Of a stretch of 64,000 bases of DNA, positions 6,503 to 14,809 are shown in pieces (the first letter of the stretch is position 1; each line of letters begins with the position of its first letter). A model generated the notes under the pieces. The model was not told where the DNA came from and did no database searches. It worked only from the letters and a program-made list of their open reading frames with translations. This DNA comes from Morganella morganii (GTDB taxonomy: Bacteria > Pseudomonadota > Gammaproteobacteria > Enterobacterales > Enterobacteriaceae), in assembly GCF_003996855.1 (NCBI RefSeq), contig NZ_NRQY01000001.1:519674-583673 (forward strand), read 5' to 3'. The position numbers and the translations under genes were made by a program.

Positions 6503-6838
6503 ATGGAATTATCAAACGAACGCAAGTTTCGTGAAATCGAGACAAAAATTCTCAAAGGGATTCATTCAACCGGCGCACGTGAAATTGCGCACAGAACGGG
6601 CATACACGAATCTCAAATCTCCCGGTGGCAGTCACCGCAACATAAAGAAAATCTCAGTTTCATACAGCGCTGTGCTCGTTTACTGGCGGCAATTGAGTAT
6701 GAGGGTGGGGAAGACATGGTTGTGTTGCAGGGCGATGAGGCAAGGGCACTGATTCAGATGCTCGGACATATCAGAACACCAAAAAGAAAAGCCCCGGCGG
6801 TAACCGAGGCTCAGGATCAAATCGACTTAGCGATTTAA
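6503..6838 (+). CDS. cII: CII-type lysogeny activator
   Basis: 111 residues. The helix-turn-helix AREIAHRTGIHESQISRWQ (about 24-42) matches lambda CII (TEKTAEAVGVDKSQISRW), followed by an oligomerisation region and a basic, polar tail. CII activates PRE to start repressor synthesis after infection; a TTGC-N6-TTGA box lies on the opposite strand over its own first codons. An out-of-frame ATG at 6495 better placed behind AAGG opens only 12 codons. The gene is directly after cro in the PR transcript. Confidence 0.88.
   Translation: MELSNERKFREIETKILKGIHSTGAREIAHRTGIHESQISRWQSPQHKENLSFIQRCARLLAAIEYEGGEDMVVLQGDEARALIQMLGHIRTPKRKAPAVTEAQDQIDLAI
6512..6525 (-). promoter_or_regulatory. CII binding box of PRE
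   Basis: On the minus strand TTGCGTTCGTTTGA, one mismatch from the CII target TTGC-N6-TTGC. It overlaps the start of cII exactly as in lambda (TTGCGTTTGTTTGC). The transcript would run antisense to cro and into cI. Confidence 0.8.
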
Positions 6839-6876
6839 CTTAACAATCACACTGTATCAATAACCAGTGATTTAGG

Positions 6877-6905
6877 AAAGGGGAATATACGGTTTCCCCT
6901 TTTTT
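6877..6905 (+). terminator. Rightward terminator between cII and the replication gene
   Basis: AAAGGGGAA, loop TATACGG, TTCCCCTTT, then further T residues. It lies in the short cII-to-O gap, where early rightward transcription would stop unless antiterminated. On the opposite strand a TATAAT-like hexamer near 6932 could start a short oop-like antisense RNA ending at the same hairpin, but its -35 is poor. Confidence 0.8.
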
Positions 6906-6958
6906 GATACAGATAACGACGGAGTAATTATACATGAAATTACCGGAGGAATCATCTG

Positions 6959-7297
6959 ATGGCTAGAGCACGAAACATAAAACCGGGATTTTTTAGTAAT
7001 GACGAATTAGCGGAATGTGATCCGTTTGCACGTCTTTTATTTATCGGTCTGTGGACTATTGCCGACCGAGAAGGGCGCTGCGAAGACCGCCCGAAGAAAA
7101 TAAAAGTCCTCACGCTACCTTTTGACAACGTGGACGTTGATAGCATGTTGGACATCTTAAACCAGAAGGGGTTTATTCGCAGATATCAGGCAGATGGTCA
7201 GGCGTATCTTCAAATCGTCAACTGGGCTAAACATCAAAACCCGCACCATAAAGAGATAGCATCTGTAATATCGGGACGGTTATTGTGGCCGGATTAG
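6959..7297 (+). pseudogene. Phage replication protein (O-type), truncated by deletion
   Basis: The first 100 or so residues (ARNIKPGFFSNDELAECDPFARLLFIGLWTIADREGR, DRPKKIKVLTLPFDN, WAKHQNPHHKE) are the N-terminal domain of a common phage replication/DnaT-like protein of lambdoid phages. Full-length relatives are more than twice as long. Homology stops near codon 104 (about 7270); the last ten codons (SGRLLWPD) are dsdX sequence read in another frame. GGAGG precedes the ATG. A ten-codon upstream frame at 6934-6966 overlaps the start. The origin and primosome functions expected downstream are absent. Confidence 0.85.
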
Positions 7298-8085
7298 CCG
7301 TGGGGCTGGTTGCATCGCTGATTGGCGGACCATTGTTTCTGAAATTTCTTGGCGATCGTTTACCGTTCAAGGTCGTACCGGCTGCTTTTGCTGACCTGAA
7401 AGTACGTGAAGAGAAAGATTTACCCTCATTAGGCGCGGCGTTATTTACGGTTCTGCTGCCGATTGTGCTCATGCTGGTTAAAACAACCGCGGATTTAAAT
7501 ATGAGCAAAGAAAATCCGTTACTCACCTTTTTGCAGTTTATCGGTAATCCGATAACCGCCATGTTTATCGCTGCGTTTGCCGCTTATTACATGCTGGGTA
7601 TCCGCCGCAATATGGGAATGAGTGTCCTGCTCAGCAAAACGGAAGAGGGCTTTAGTTCGATTGCGAATATCTTATTGATTATCGGGGCCGGCGGTGCATT
7701 TAACGGCATCCTGAAAGGGAGCGGGCTGAGTGATTCTCTGGCGCTGGTGCTGTCCGGTATCGATATACACCCGATTTTACTTGCCTGGCTGGTGGCGATT
7801 ATTCTTCATGCCGCAGTCGGATCAGCAACTGTCGCCATGATGGGCGCGACCGCGATCGTAGCTCCGCTGATGCCGCTGTACCCGCACATCAGCCCTGAAA
7901 TTATGACGCTTGCTATCGGCTCCGGGGCAATCGGCTGCACCATTGTGACAGATTCCTTATTCTGGCTGGTTAAACAATATTGTAATGCCACGCTGGCGGA
8001 AACATTCCGTTATTACAGTGTCGCCACGCTGATTGCGTCTGTTGTTGCGCTGGCAGGCACCTTTGCACTTTCATTTGTGATTTAA
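7267..8085 (+). pseudogene. dsdX: D-serine permease DsdX, N-terminal 40 percent missing
   Basis: About 272 codons align end to end with residues from about 174 of E. coli DsdX (445 residues), a gluconate:H+ symporter family inner-membrane carrier for D-serine. Similarity begins at NIGTVIVAGLAVGLVASLIGGPLF and continues to the natural stop. No start codon, ribosome site or promoter is placed before it; the frame is entered directly from phage DNA. Six or so hydrophobic segments remain. A functional carrier is unlikely. It is ten bases from dsdA, the normal operon spacing. Confidence 0.92.
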
Positions 8086-8094
8086 AAGAGACTA

Positions 8095-9432
8095 ATGATG
8101 ACTCAGATTAATATTGAAAAGTTAATTGCTGATTACCCTTTGGTTCAGGAACTGATTGATTTAAAACAGGTTGCATGGTTTAACCCCGGCGTAACCACCA
8201 CAGAAGCCGGTTTACCGTATGTGGGATTGACGATTGACGATGTGAAGGATGCGCAAGCCCGCTTAAACCGCTTTGCTCCGTATCTGATGAAAGCATTTCC
8301 TGAAACGCAGGCCATGCAGGGAATAATTGAGTCTGACACAGTTGCGATTCCGAATATGCAGGCCGTTCTTGCGGCGCGTTATCAGACGCCGCTGTCAGGG
8401 AAAATGTATCTCAAGAAAGACAGCCATCTGCCGATCTCCGGTTCGATAAAAGCGCGCGGCGGGATCTATGAAGTGCTGACTCATGCGGAAAAATTAGCGC
8501 TGGAGGCAGGATTACTGTCAACCGGTGATGATTATGCGGTGCTGTTTTCTGATGAGTTCAGGCAGTTTTTCAGTCAATATCGTATTGCCGTCGGGTCAAC
8601 GGGCAACTTAGGGATGTCCATCGGTATTATGAGTGCAAAACTTGGCTTCAGTGTCAGTGTGCATATGTCTGCGGATGCCAGACAATGGAAAAAAGACAAA
8701 TTGCGTTCTCATGGTGTGAATGTTGTTGAATATGAACAGGATTACAGTATCGCGGTGGAGCAGGGGCGCAAAGAGGCAGAAAAAGATCCTTCCTGTTTCT
8801 TTATCGATGATGAGAACTCCGTCACGCTCTTTTTGGGTTACGCGGTTACGGGTCTGCGGCTGAAAAAACAATTTGCCGAAAAGGGAATGACAGTCGATGA
8901 GCAGCATCCTCTGTTTGTGTATTTACCCTGCGGCGTCGGCGGGGGCCCAGGCGGTGTTGCGTTCGGATTAAAACTGGCATTTGGTGACGCGGTGCATTGT
9001 TTCTTTGCGGAACCGACGCATTCGCCTTGTATGTTGCTCGGGGTACATACCGGGCTGCATGATGCTGTCTCGGTTCAGGAAATCGGTATCGACAATATTA
9101 CTGCCGCTGATGGTCTCGCGGTCGGACGGGCATCCGGATTTGTCGGCCGGGCAATGGAACGGCTGATCGACGGTTATTACACCATTGATGATGCAGAAAT
9201 GTATAACCTGTTAGGGTTACTTGATCAAACCGAAGCTATCAGGCTGGAGCCTTCTGCTTTAGCGGGCATGCCGGGCTGTGTGCATGTGACCCGGAATAAA
9301 GCGTATTTACAGGCTAACGCGCTGACACCGGAAGTGATGGCAAATGCCACGCATCTGGTCTGGGCAACCGGCGGCGGAATGGTTCCTGAGAACGAAATGG
9401 AGAAATATTTATCTCAGGCCAAAAGCAACTGA
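8095..9432 (+). CDS. dsdA: D-serine dehydratase
   Basis: Converts D-serine to pyruvate and ammonia with pyridoxal phosphate, so detoxifying a urinary amino acid. 445 residues, close to the E. coli enzyme (442), with no disruption. PLP lysine is in SGSIKARGG (Lys119); phosphate-binding loops are GSTGNLG and [12 protein letters not shown] at 8095 or the next ATG at 8098. In E. coli it is the second gene of dsdXA under the activator DsdC; here dsdC and the front of dsdX are missing, so expression must rely on read-through from the prophage side or a promoter inside the dsdX remnant. Confidence 0.97.
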   Translation: MMTQINIEKLIADYPLVQELIDLKQVAWFNPGVTTTEAGLPYVGLTIDDVKDAQARLNRFAPYLMKAFPETQAMQGIIESDTVAIPNMQAVLAARYQTPLSGKMYLKKDSHLPISGSIKARGGIYEVLTHAEKLALEAGLLSTGDDYAVLFSDEFRQFFSQYRIAVGSTGNLGMSIGIMSAKLGFSVSVHMSADARQWKKDKLRSHGVNVVEYEQDYSIAVEQGRKEAEKDPSCFFIDDENSVTLFLGYAVTGLRLKKQFAEKGMTVDEQHPLFVYLPCGVGGGPGGVAFGLKLAFGDAVHCFFAEPTHSPCMLLGVHTGLHDAVSVQEIGIDNITAADGLAVGRASGFVGRAMERLIDGYYTIDDAEMYNLLGLLDQTEAIRLEPSALAGMPGCVHVTRNKAYLQANALTPEVMANATHLVWATGGGMVPENEMEKYLSQAKSN

Positions 9433-9497
9433 TAGCGTGGTGATAGTCTGAACAGACCGGATCCGGCGCGATAAATGCCGGTTCCGGTATCCGGTGA

Positions 9498-10307
9498 TTA
9501 TTTCCGGCTCATTTTCTGTGATTTTTCGATCGCGCTGCGGACTCCGGCGATAACGGACTGACGCAGACCGGTTTCCTCCAGTTTTATCACTGCTTCAATC
9601 GTAGTACCACCCGGAGAGCAGACCATATCTTTTAGTTCACCCGGATGTTTACCGGTTTCGAGCACCATTTTGGCTGCACCCATCACGGTTTGTGCCGCAA
9701 ACTCATAGGCCTGTTTACGTGGCATACCACCAGCTACTGCTGCATCTGTCATTGCTTCGATAAACATAAAAACATAAGCGGGCGCGGAGCCGCTGACGCC
9801 GATCACGGCATCAATCAGTGATTCCGGAATCAATTCGGCGCGGCCGAAACTGCGGCACAGCGACATGACCAGCTCAGTTTCCTCATCAGACAGAAAAGAA
9901 TTGACGGTGACTGATGTCATACCTGCATTAACCAGTGCAGGGGTGTTCGGCATCAGACGGATCACTTTGGCCGGTGACGGCAGAGCGGCTTCCATAGCTT
10001 CCAGCGTGACACCGGCGGCCATCGAAACAATAAGGGTATCCGGTTTGAGACAAGGGGAAATATCACGTAATACCCCCGGAACGGCATAAGGTTTTACACC
10101 TATAAAAATAATATCGGATTGTTCCGCCACCTGCTGAGCGCAGGCTTCTCCGTGAACACCAAATTCCTGAGCCATCAGGTCAGTACTGGCAGGGCTGTGG
10201 TTATGTACAAAAATAGTCTCAGGACTGATAATTTTCCCTGAAATCAGACCATTAAGGATGGCTTTCCCCATATTTCCGCAACCAATAAATCCGATTTTTT
10301 TATTCAT
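9498..10307 (-). CDS. proC: Pyrroline-5-carboxylate reductase family protein
   Basis: Catalyses the last step of proline synthesis, NAD(P)H-dependent reduction of pyrroline-5-carboxylate. 269 residues, the length of E. coli ProC, starting at the ATG at 10307 behind AGGAG; the open frame further upstream is not used. Nucleotide fold IGFIGCGNMGKAI near the start, then MPNTPALVNAGMT, and the family signature GSAPAYVFMFIEAM...PGGTTIEAV. ProC is encoded elsewhere in E. coli, so this could be the only proC moved here or a second copy. It is convergent with dsdA and divergent from mlaA. Confidence 0.88.
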   Translation of the reverse strand: MNKKIGFIGCGNMGKAILNGLISGKIISPETIFVHNHSPASTDLMAQEFGVHGEACAQQVAEQSDIIFIGVKPYAVPGVLRDISPCLKPDTLIVSMAAGVTLEAMEAALPSPAKVIRLMPNTPALVNAGMTSVTVNSFLSDEETELVMSLCRSFGRAELIPESLIDAVIGVSGSAPAYVFMFIEAMTDAAVAGGMPRKQAYEFAAQTVMGAAKMVLETGKHPGELKDMVCSPGGTTIEAVIKLEETGLRQSVIAGVRSAIEKSQKMSRK

Positions 10308-10489
10308 GATAGCTCCTGTGTTGCCGCTGAAAACTGACCGGAAGAGCAGGATACCACTCTGAGCCGCCGGGGTAACCCGGTAATTTAGGCATGATTTACA
10401 TACACAAATATACAAAATCCGGGTAATATTGACCTATTATAGATACGTGAAAGTGTAAAATTTGCTCACGTTTTGGCATGGAGATTCAT

Positions 10490-11248
10490 ATGAAGTATCA
10501 GGTTAGTGGCCTGACACTTGCTGCGGTGCTGCTCATTGGCGGGTGCGCAAGTTCGGATCAGACACCGGGAACGCGCAGTGATCCGCTTGAAGGGTTTAAC
10601 CGCACAATGTTCGATTTTAACTATAACGTGCTGGACCCCTATGTGCTCAGACCGGTTGCGGTTGCCTGGCGTGATTATGTGCCGGCACCGGCACGAAACG
10701 GTACTATCAACTTTCTAAGTAACCTCGAAGAGCCGGCCAGTATGGTCAATAACTTTCTGCGCGGCGATTTTTATCAGGGATTTAAGCATTTTAACCGCTT
10801 TTTCCTGAATACAGTCTTCGGGCTGGGCGGCCTGATTGATGTTGCGTCTATGGCGAACCCGCAACTGGCAAAAACAGAACCGGCCCGTTTTGGTAATACC
10901 TTAGGAAACTATGGTGTCGGGTACGGGCCTTATGTGGTTATTCCGGGCTATGGCGGCTGGACACCTCGGGTGGATGGCGGCGACTGGCTGGATACCACGT
11001 ATCCGATGCTGAGTTATCTGACAATCTGGATGGGTGTCGGTAAATGGGCTATCGAAGGTATCGATAACCGTGCGCAGGCACTGGATGCGGAAGGCGTGCT
11101 GCATAACTCCAGCGATCCTTATCTGATGATGCGCGAAGCCTATTTCCAGCGTAACGATTTCCTGGCATCAGGCGGAGAACTGAAGGTGCAGGAAAACCCG
11201 AACGCGGCAGCGATTGCGGATGATTTGGATTCTATCGACAGCGAATAA
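10490..11248 (+). CDS. mlaA: Outer-membrane lipid asymmetry lipoprotein MlaA
   Basis: MlaA (VacJ) removes mislocalised phospholipid from the outer leaflet of the outer membrane and hands it to MlaC. 252 residues from ATG 10490, preceded by GGAG seven bases away; an ATG at 10478 would add four residues but lacks a site. Lipobox IGGC gives a mature N-terminal Cys19 with Ala at +2, consistent with outer-membrane sorting. The family core DPLEGFNRTMFDFNYNVLDPYVLRPVA and GLGGLIDVAS is present. It stands alone with its own terminator. Confidence 0.96.
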   Translation: MKYQVSGLTLAAVLLIGGCASSDQTPGTRSDPLEGFNRTMFDFNYNVLDPYVLRPVAVAWRDYVPAPARNGTINFLSNLEEPASMVNNFLRGDFYQGFKHFNRFFLNTVFGLGGLIDVASMANPQLAKTEPARFGNTLGNYGVGYGPYVVIPGYGGWTPRVDGGDWLDTTYPMLSYLTIWMGVGKWAIEGIDNRAQALDAEGVLHNSSDPYLMMREAYFQRNDFLASGGELKVQENPNAAAIADDLDSIDSE

Positions 11249-11279
11249 TGTGCCGGTACAAATAAAGAAAAAGATAAAG

Positions 11280-11313
11280 AAAAAAGTTCTGGTCACTGAC
11301 CAGAACTTTTTTT
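11280..11313. terminator. Bidirectional terminator between mlaA and fadL
   Basis: Arms GTTCTGGTC and GACCAGAAC flank a 3-base loop, with A-rich sequence on one side and seven T residues on the other, so it works in both directions for the convergent genes. Confidence 0.92.
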
Positions 11314-11332
11314 ATGCACTCAGCCGGGAAAA

Positions 11333-12658
11333 TCAGAAGCTGTAGTTAAAGTTGATACCGTATAACCAGGCTTTACCTGAGGAGCTGAACTCGTAATTTG
11401 GTAAATTAGCCGCGACCGGACCTAATTCTTTCTTCTGTTCGTCATTGAGCAGAGATTCGGAAATATTCACTTTGCGTCCGTGCATATAGGCAACGCCGAC
11501 ATCAACAGAGGCATCTTTGTTGAAGGCGTAAGTTGAACCCAGGCTGAACCAGATACGATCCTGATCCGGAATGGAGATAGAACGGTTGTTCGCCGGAACT
11601 GGGCTGTCATCAAAGGCAATACCACCACGGAAAGTCCAGTTATCGTCATGATAGTAGGTGGTTCCCAGTGCCACACGGTAAGCATTACTGAAACCTTCAT
11701 GTTTTGTAAATAATGCTTTTCCGCCCGGGTTATCTTTAGGTACTGCTCTTAACTCTTTAAATTCACTCCAGCCGGTATAGGCCAAGGTATAGTGTACAGC
11801 CCATTTTGGTGCAACACGGTGATAAGCAGAAAATTCCCACATATCAGGGAGGTTAAGATCCAGTTTCCCTTTCCCGCTCGAGCCAATTACCGGCAGATCA
11901 TTGGTATAATCGCCATCTTTAAATTTTACTTTTACTTTTGAACGATAAGTCAGACTGAGACGATTATCTTTATCCAGCTCATAGAGCATGCCGGCATTCC
12001 AGCCGTAACCCCAGCCATCACCTTTCAGCGTTGATGCATTCGTATTTGCCGGAAGAGCAGGAAAATTCGGATTAAGAAGCGGAGCCATCGGGCCAAGTTC
12101 ACCGATATGGCGGGAGATTTCGGCGTCAGCATAAACAGCATTCAGGCCCAGACCGAAACTGAAATTGTCATTCAGACGATAAGCACCTGCCATATTAAAG
12201 TTAACGGTCTTCAGATCTGTTTTTCCGCCAATCAGGCCTGCCGCATAATCATCTTTGAATTCTGTCGCCAGACCAAAGTTTGAGGTAGCAGATGCGCCCA
12301 AAAACCATTTTTCATTAATTGGTGTAATAAAATGCAGGTTCGGTACGACAGCGCTTGGTGCGATATCATTAGCATCCGTACTGTTGCCTGTCAGCGGGGA
12401 TTTCCCTTTGATATCCACTGACGGATTGATCATGATTGCACCGGCGGACATGGACGGGCGATCAAATAATGTCATTGCTGCCGGGTTGCGGCTGCCGACG
12501 CTGGCATCATCTGCCACGGCACCTTCCCCTGAAAACGCACGTCCGAGTGCAGACGTGGAATACTCATTTAATTGAAAACCCGCCGCAAAAGCCTGAGTTG
12601 CTGTTAATGAAACTGCCACTGCCAGTGCTGAACGAGTGAACAGGTTTTTCTGGTTCAT
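11333..12658 (-). CDS. fadL: Long-chain fatty acid outer-membrane transporter
   Basis: 14-stranded beta-barrel that takes up long-chain fatty acids. 441 residues from ATG 12658 (GAGGG eight bases upstream). Signal peptide to about ATQAFA, then the conserved N-terminal plug [21 protein letters not shown] and [13 protein letters not shown]. The C-terminal half is very close to E. coli FadL ([44 protein letters not shown]) and ends in an aromatic residue (NFNYSF) as barrel proteins do. A FadR-like operator lies 85 bases upstream. The extracellular loop region around 185-215 differs most from E. coli. Confidence 0.96.
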   Translation of the reverse strand: MNQKNLFTRSALAVAVSLTATQAFAAGFQLNEYSTSALGRAFSGEGAVADDASVGSRNPAAMTLFDRPSMSAGAIMINPSVDIKGKSPLTGNSTDANDIAPSAVVPNLHFITPINEKWFLGASATSNFGLATEFKDDYAAGLIGGKTDLKTVNFNMAGAYRLNDNFSFGLGLNAVYADAEISRHIGELGPMAPLLNPNFPALPANTNASTLKGDGWGYGWNAGMLYELDKDNRLSLTYRSKVKVKFKDGDYTNDLPVIGSSGKGKLDLNLPDMWEFSAYHRVAPKWAVHYTLAYTGWSEFKELRAVPKDNPGGKALFTKHEGFSNAYRVALGTTYYHDDNWTFRGGIAFDDSPVPANNRSISIPDQDRIWFSLGSTYAFNKDASVDVGVAYMHGRKVNISESLLNDEQKKELGPVAANLPNYEFSSSGKAWLYGINFNYSF

Positions 12659-12996
12659 GACCAAAACCCTCTTGTTTATTTTGTTTATGTACTACTTTGG
12701 TAGTCAGAAGTAGCGCTGGATTGTATGTTTGCTTGTGGATATGACAAATCAGACCAGTTGAGAGAGTATAGAATCAGCATACTTAAATGTTATTTTTTTG
12801 TACTTAAATAAGCGAATTGAGATGCAAAAATGCGATTTACATTACAAAATTTTAACATTAACGTTTTTTTTCAGGGCGAAAAGTGGCTTTAGCACGAGTA
12901 GATCAAACAATAGATTGAATTTTTATGGTTTACTTTGATAAATGGTATGATTCAGTACTAAGACTGCAGGCTATTTTTAACTAACGGGAGACTGAA
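12659..12996. promoter_or_regulatory. fadL-yfcZ divergent control region
   Basis: This 338-base gap separates divergently transcribed fadL and yfcZ. It holds the FadR-like site listed separately and is otherwise A+T rich; no further gene is seen. The yfcZ start is preceded by GGGAG. Confidence 0.6.
12743..12759 (-). promoter_or_regulatory. FadR-like operator of fadL
   Basis: Minus strand AACTGGTCTGATTTGTC, 13 of 16 defined positions of the FadR consensus AGCTGGTCCGAYNTGTT by my count. FadR without acyl-CoA represses fadL in E. coli; the location fits. Confidence 0.7.
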
Positions 12997-13293
12997 ATGG
13001 CTGACGAAAAAAAACTGTGCAGCGCAGAAGAAACCTCAGCATGCTGCTGTGTGGATGTAGGCACTATTATTGATAACGAAAGCTGCACCTCTTCTTTCGG
13101 GCGTGTATTTGCTTCTAAAGCAGAGGCTGAGCAGATGATGGCGACACTGACTGCCAAAGCAAATGCAGCAGCATCTGAACCATGCAAAATCCACAGTGAA
13201 TATAAAGAAACTGCTGACGGCGTTGAGCTGAAAGCGGATTTCACTTTCAGCTGCCAGGCTGAAACATTGATCTTTGAACTGGGTCTGCGTTAA
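12997..13293 (+). CDS. yfcZ: YfcZ/YiiS family protein
   Basis: 98 residues matching E. coli YfcZ across its length: ACCCVDVGTIIDN near the start, a cysteine-rich N-terminus, RVFASKAEAEQ, and the end TFSCQAETLIFELGLR. The family is small, cytosolic and of unknown biochemical role; it is kept beside fadL and fadIJ in enterics. GGGAG precedes the ATG, and a terminator follows 30 bases after the stop. Confidence 0.93.
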   Translation: MADEKKLCSAEETSACCCVDVGTIIDNESCTSSFGRVFASKAEAEQMMATLTAKANAAASEPCKIHSEYKETADGVELKADFTFSCQAETLIFELGLR

Positions 13294-13322
13294 TTCATCA
13301 GAATTATACACAAACTGAATTC

Positions 13323-13352
13323 AGGCCTCCGGTGAATACGGGGGCCTTTTTT
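13323..13352 (+). terminator. Terminator after yfcZ
   Basis: AGGCCTCC and GGGGGCCT arms (one mismatch) with a nine-base loop, followed by six T residues. Confidence 0.85.
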
Positions 13353-13448
13353 ATCGCCTTTCTGTTATAAAAAAGTTCATTTCCCTGAGCCACCTCGCAC
13401 TTTTCAGTTATTCACATTGCATGAATGCAACACGATGTTAACAATATC

Positions 13449-13465
13449 AGCAGGTCAGACCACCG
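13449..13465 (-). promoter_or_regulatory. Possible FadR operator of fadIJ
   Basis: Minus strand CGGTGGTCTGACCTGCT, sharing the TGGTC-GAC-TG core of the FadR consensus, 40 bases before the fadI start. A weaker match than the fadL site, but in the expected place. Confidence 0.5.
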
Positions 13466-13504
13466 GCAGTTCGTGATAACCTCTCATCATGTAAGGATGA
13501 ACGA

Positions 13505-14797
13505 ATGAAGCAGGCACAGGCAGAACGCATTGCAATTGTTGACGGATTACGGACACCGTTTGCCCGGCAGTCCACGGTATACCGTGATATTCCTGCGGTT
13601 GAGCTGGGCCGGGCAGTGGTGCAGGAACTCCTTTTTCGTCAGCCATTTCCGTCAGAACTGGTTGACCTTGTTGTTTTCGGCCAGGTCATACAAATGCCTG
13701 CCGCACCCAATATCGCCCGTGAAATTGTCCTCAGCTCCGGGTTGCCGGTAACAACGGATGCATATTCTGTGACCCGTGCCTGTGCCACCAGTTTTCAGGC
13801 GATTGCCAATGCGTCACAGGCAATACAATGCGGGCAGAGTCAGATAGCGGTGGCGGGCGGAGCAGATTCCGCATCGGTGCTCCCGATTGGTGTGTCACGT
13901 AAACTGGCCGGGGTATTGCTGGATCTCAGCAAAGCACGAAAATTATCGCAAAGATTCCGGCTGCTGGCTGATTTGCGGCTGCGTGACCTCCTGCCTGTTG
14001 CACCGGCGGTGGCTGAATATTCCACCGGTCTCCGTATGGGCGATACTGCCGAACAGATGGCGAAGCGTTACCATATCAGCCGTGAGGCACAGGATGCGTT
14101 TGCGAATCAGTCACATCAGGCTGCCACACAGGCGTGGACATCCGGTGTGCTGCGCGATGAAGTGATGACCACCCGTTTTCCGCCGTTCAGTCAGGTCTGT
14201 GAAGAAGACAATACATTACGGAAAAACTCGCTGGCCGGCAGTTATGCACAACTGAAACCGGCATTTGATAAACACCACGGTACAGTGACAGCCGCAAACA
14301 GCACTCCGCTGACAGATGGGGCGGCAGCTGTACTGATGATGACCGAAACGCGTGCGCGGGAACTCGGGCTGACCCCGCTGGGTTTTCTGCGCAGTTATGC
14401 ATTCACGGGCAACACGGTGCAGGAAGATATGCTGCTGGGGCCGTCTTATGCCGCTCCGTTGGCGCTTGACCGGGCCGGGCTGACATTATCTGACCTGACG
14501 CTGATTGATATGCATGAAGCCTTTGCCGCCCAGGTACTGACCAATCTGCAATGTTTTGGCAGTGACAGCTTTGCCCGTAAAAAACTCAACCGGACAGCTG
14601 CGGTTGGTGACGTGGACCCGGCGCGGTTTAATGTTCTTGGCGGGTCAATTGCCTACGGGCATCCGTTTGCGGCCACGGGTGCCCGGATGGTGACACAGAC
14701 ATTGCGGGAGTTGCGGCGGCGGGGCGGCGGGTTTGCAATGACCACCGCCTGTGCAGCGGGTGGCCTCGGCGTGGCGATGATCTGGGAAACGGAATAA
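13505..14797 (+). CDS. fadI: 3-ketoacyl-CoA thiolase FadI
   Basis: Thiolytic cleavage of 3-ketoacyl-CoA in the anaerobic beta-oxidation complex. 430 residues (E. coli 436). Nucleophile Cys93 in TRACATSFQ, active-site His in [10 protein letters not shown], substrate loop [10 protein letters not shown] and second cysteine in TACAAGGLG are all present. It starts behind TAAGGA and is followed after 12 bases by fadJ, its alpha-subunit partner. FadR control is likely from the site upstream. Confidence 0.96.
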   Translation: MKQAQAERIAIVDGLRTPFARQSTVYRDIPAVELGRAVVQELLFRQPFPSELVDLVVFGQVIQMPAAPNIAREIVLSSGLPVTTDAYSVTRACATSFQAIANASQAIQCGQSQIAVAGGADSASVLPIGVSRKLAGVLLDLSKARKLSQRFRLLADLRLRDLLPVAPAVAEYSTGLRMGDTAEQMAKRYHISREAQDAFANQSHQAATQAWTSGVLRDEVMTTRFPPFSQVCEEDNTLRKNSLAGSYAQLKPAFDKHHGTVTAANSTPLTDGAAAVLMMTETRARELGLTPLGFLRSYAFTGNTVQEDMLLGPSYAAPLALDRAGLTLSDLTLIDMHEAFAAQVLTNLQCFGSDSFARKKLNRTAAVGDVDPARFNVLGGSIAYGHPFAATGARMVTQTLRELRRRGGGFAMTTACAAGGLGVAMIWETE

Positions 14798-14809
14798 GAC
14801 GGGAGACTG

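Noticed and set aside
1..7270. Prophage attachment site or integrase
   Set aside because: No integrase gene or att-like direct repeat could be recognised; the left end lies outside the window and the right end is a deletion join.
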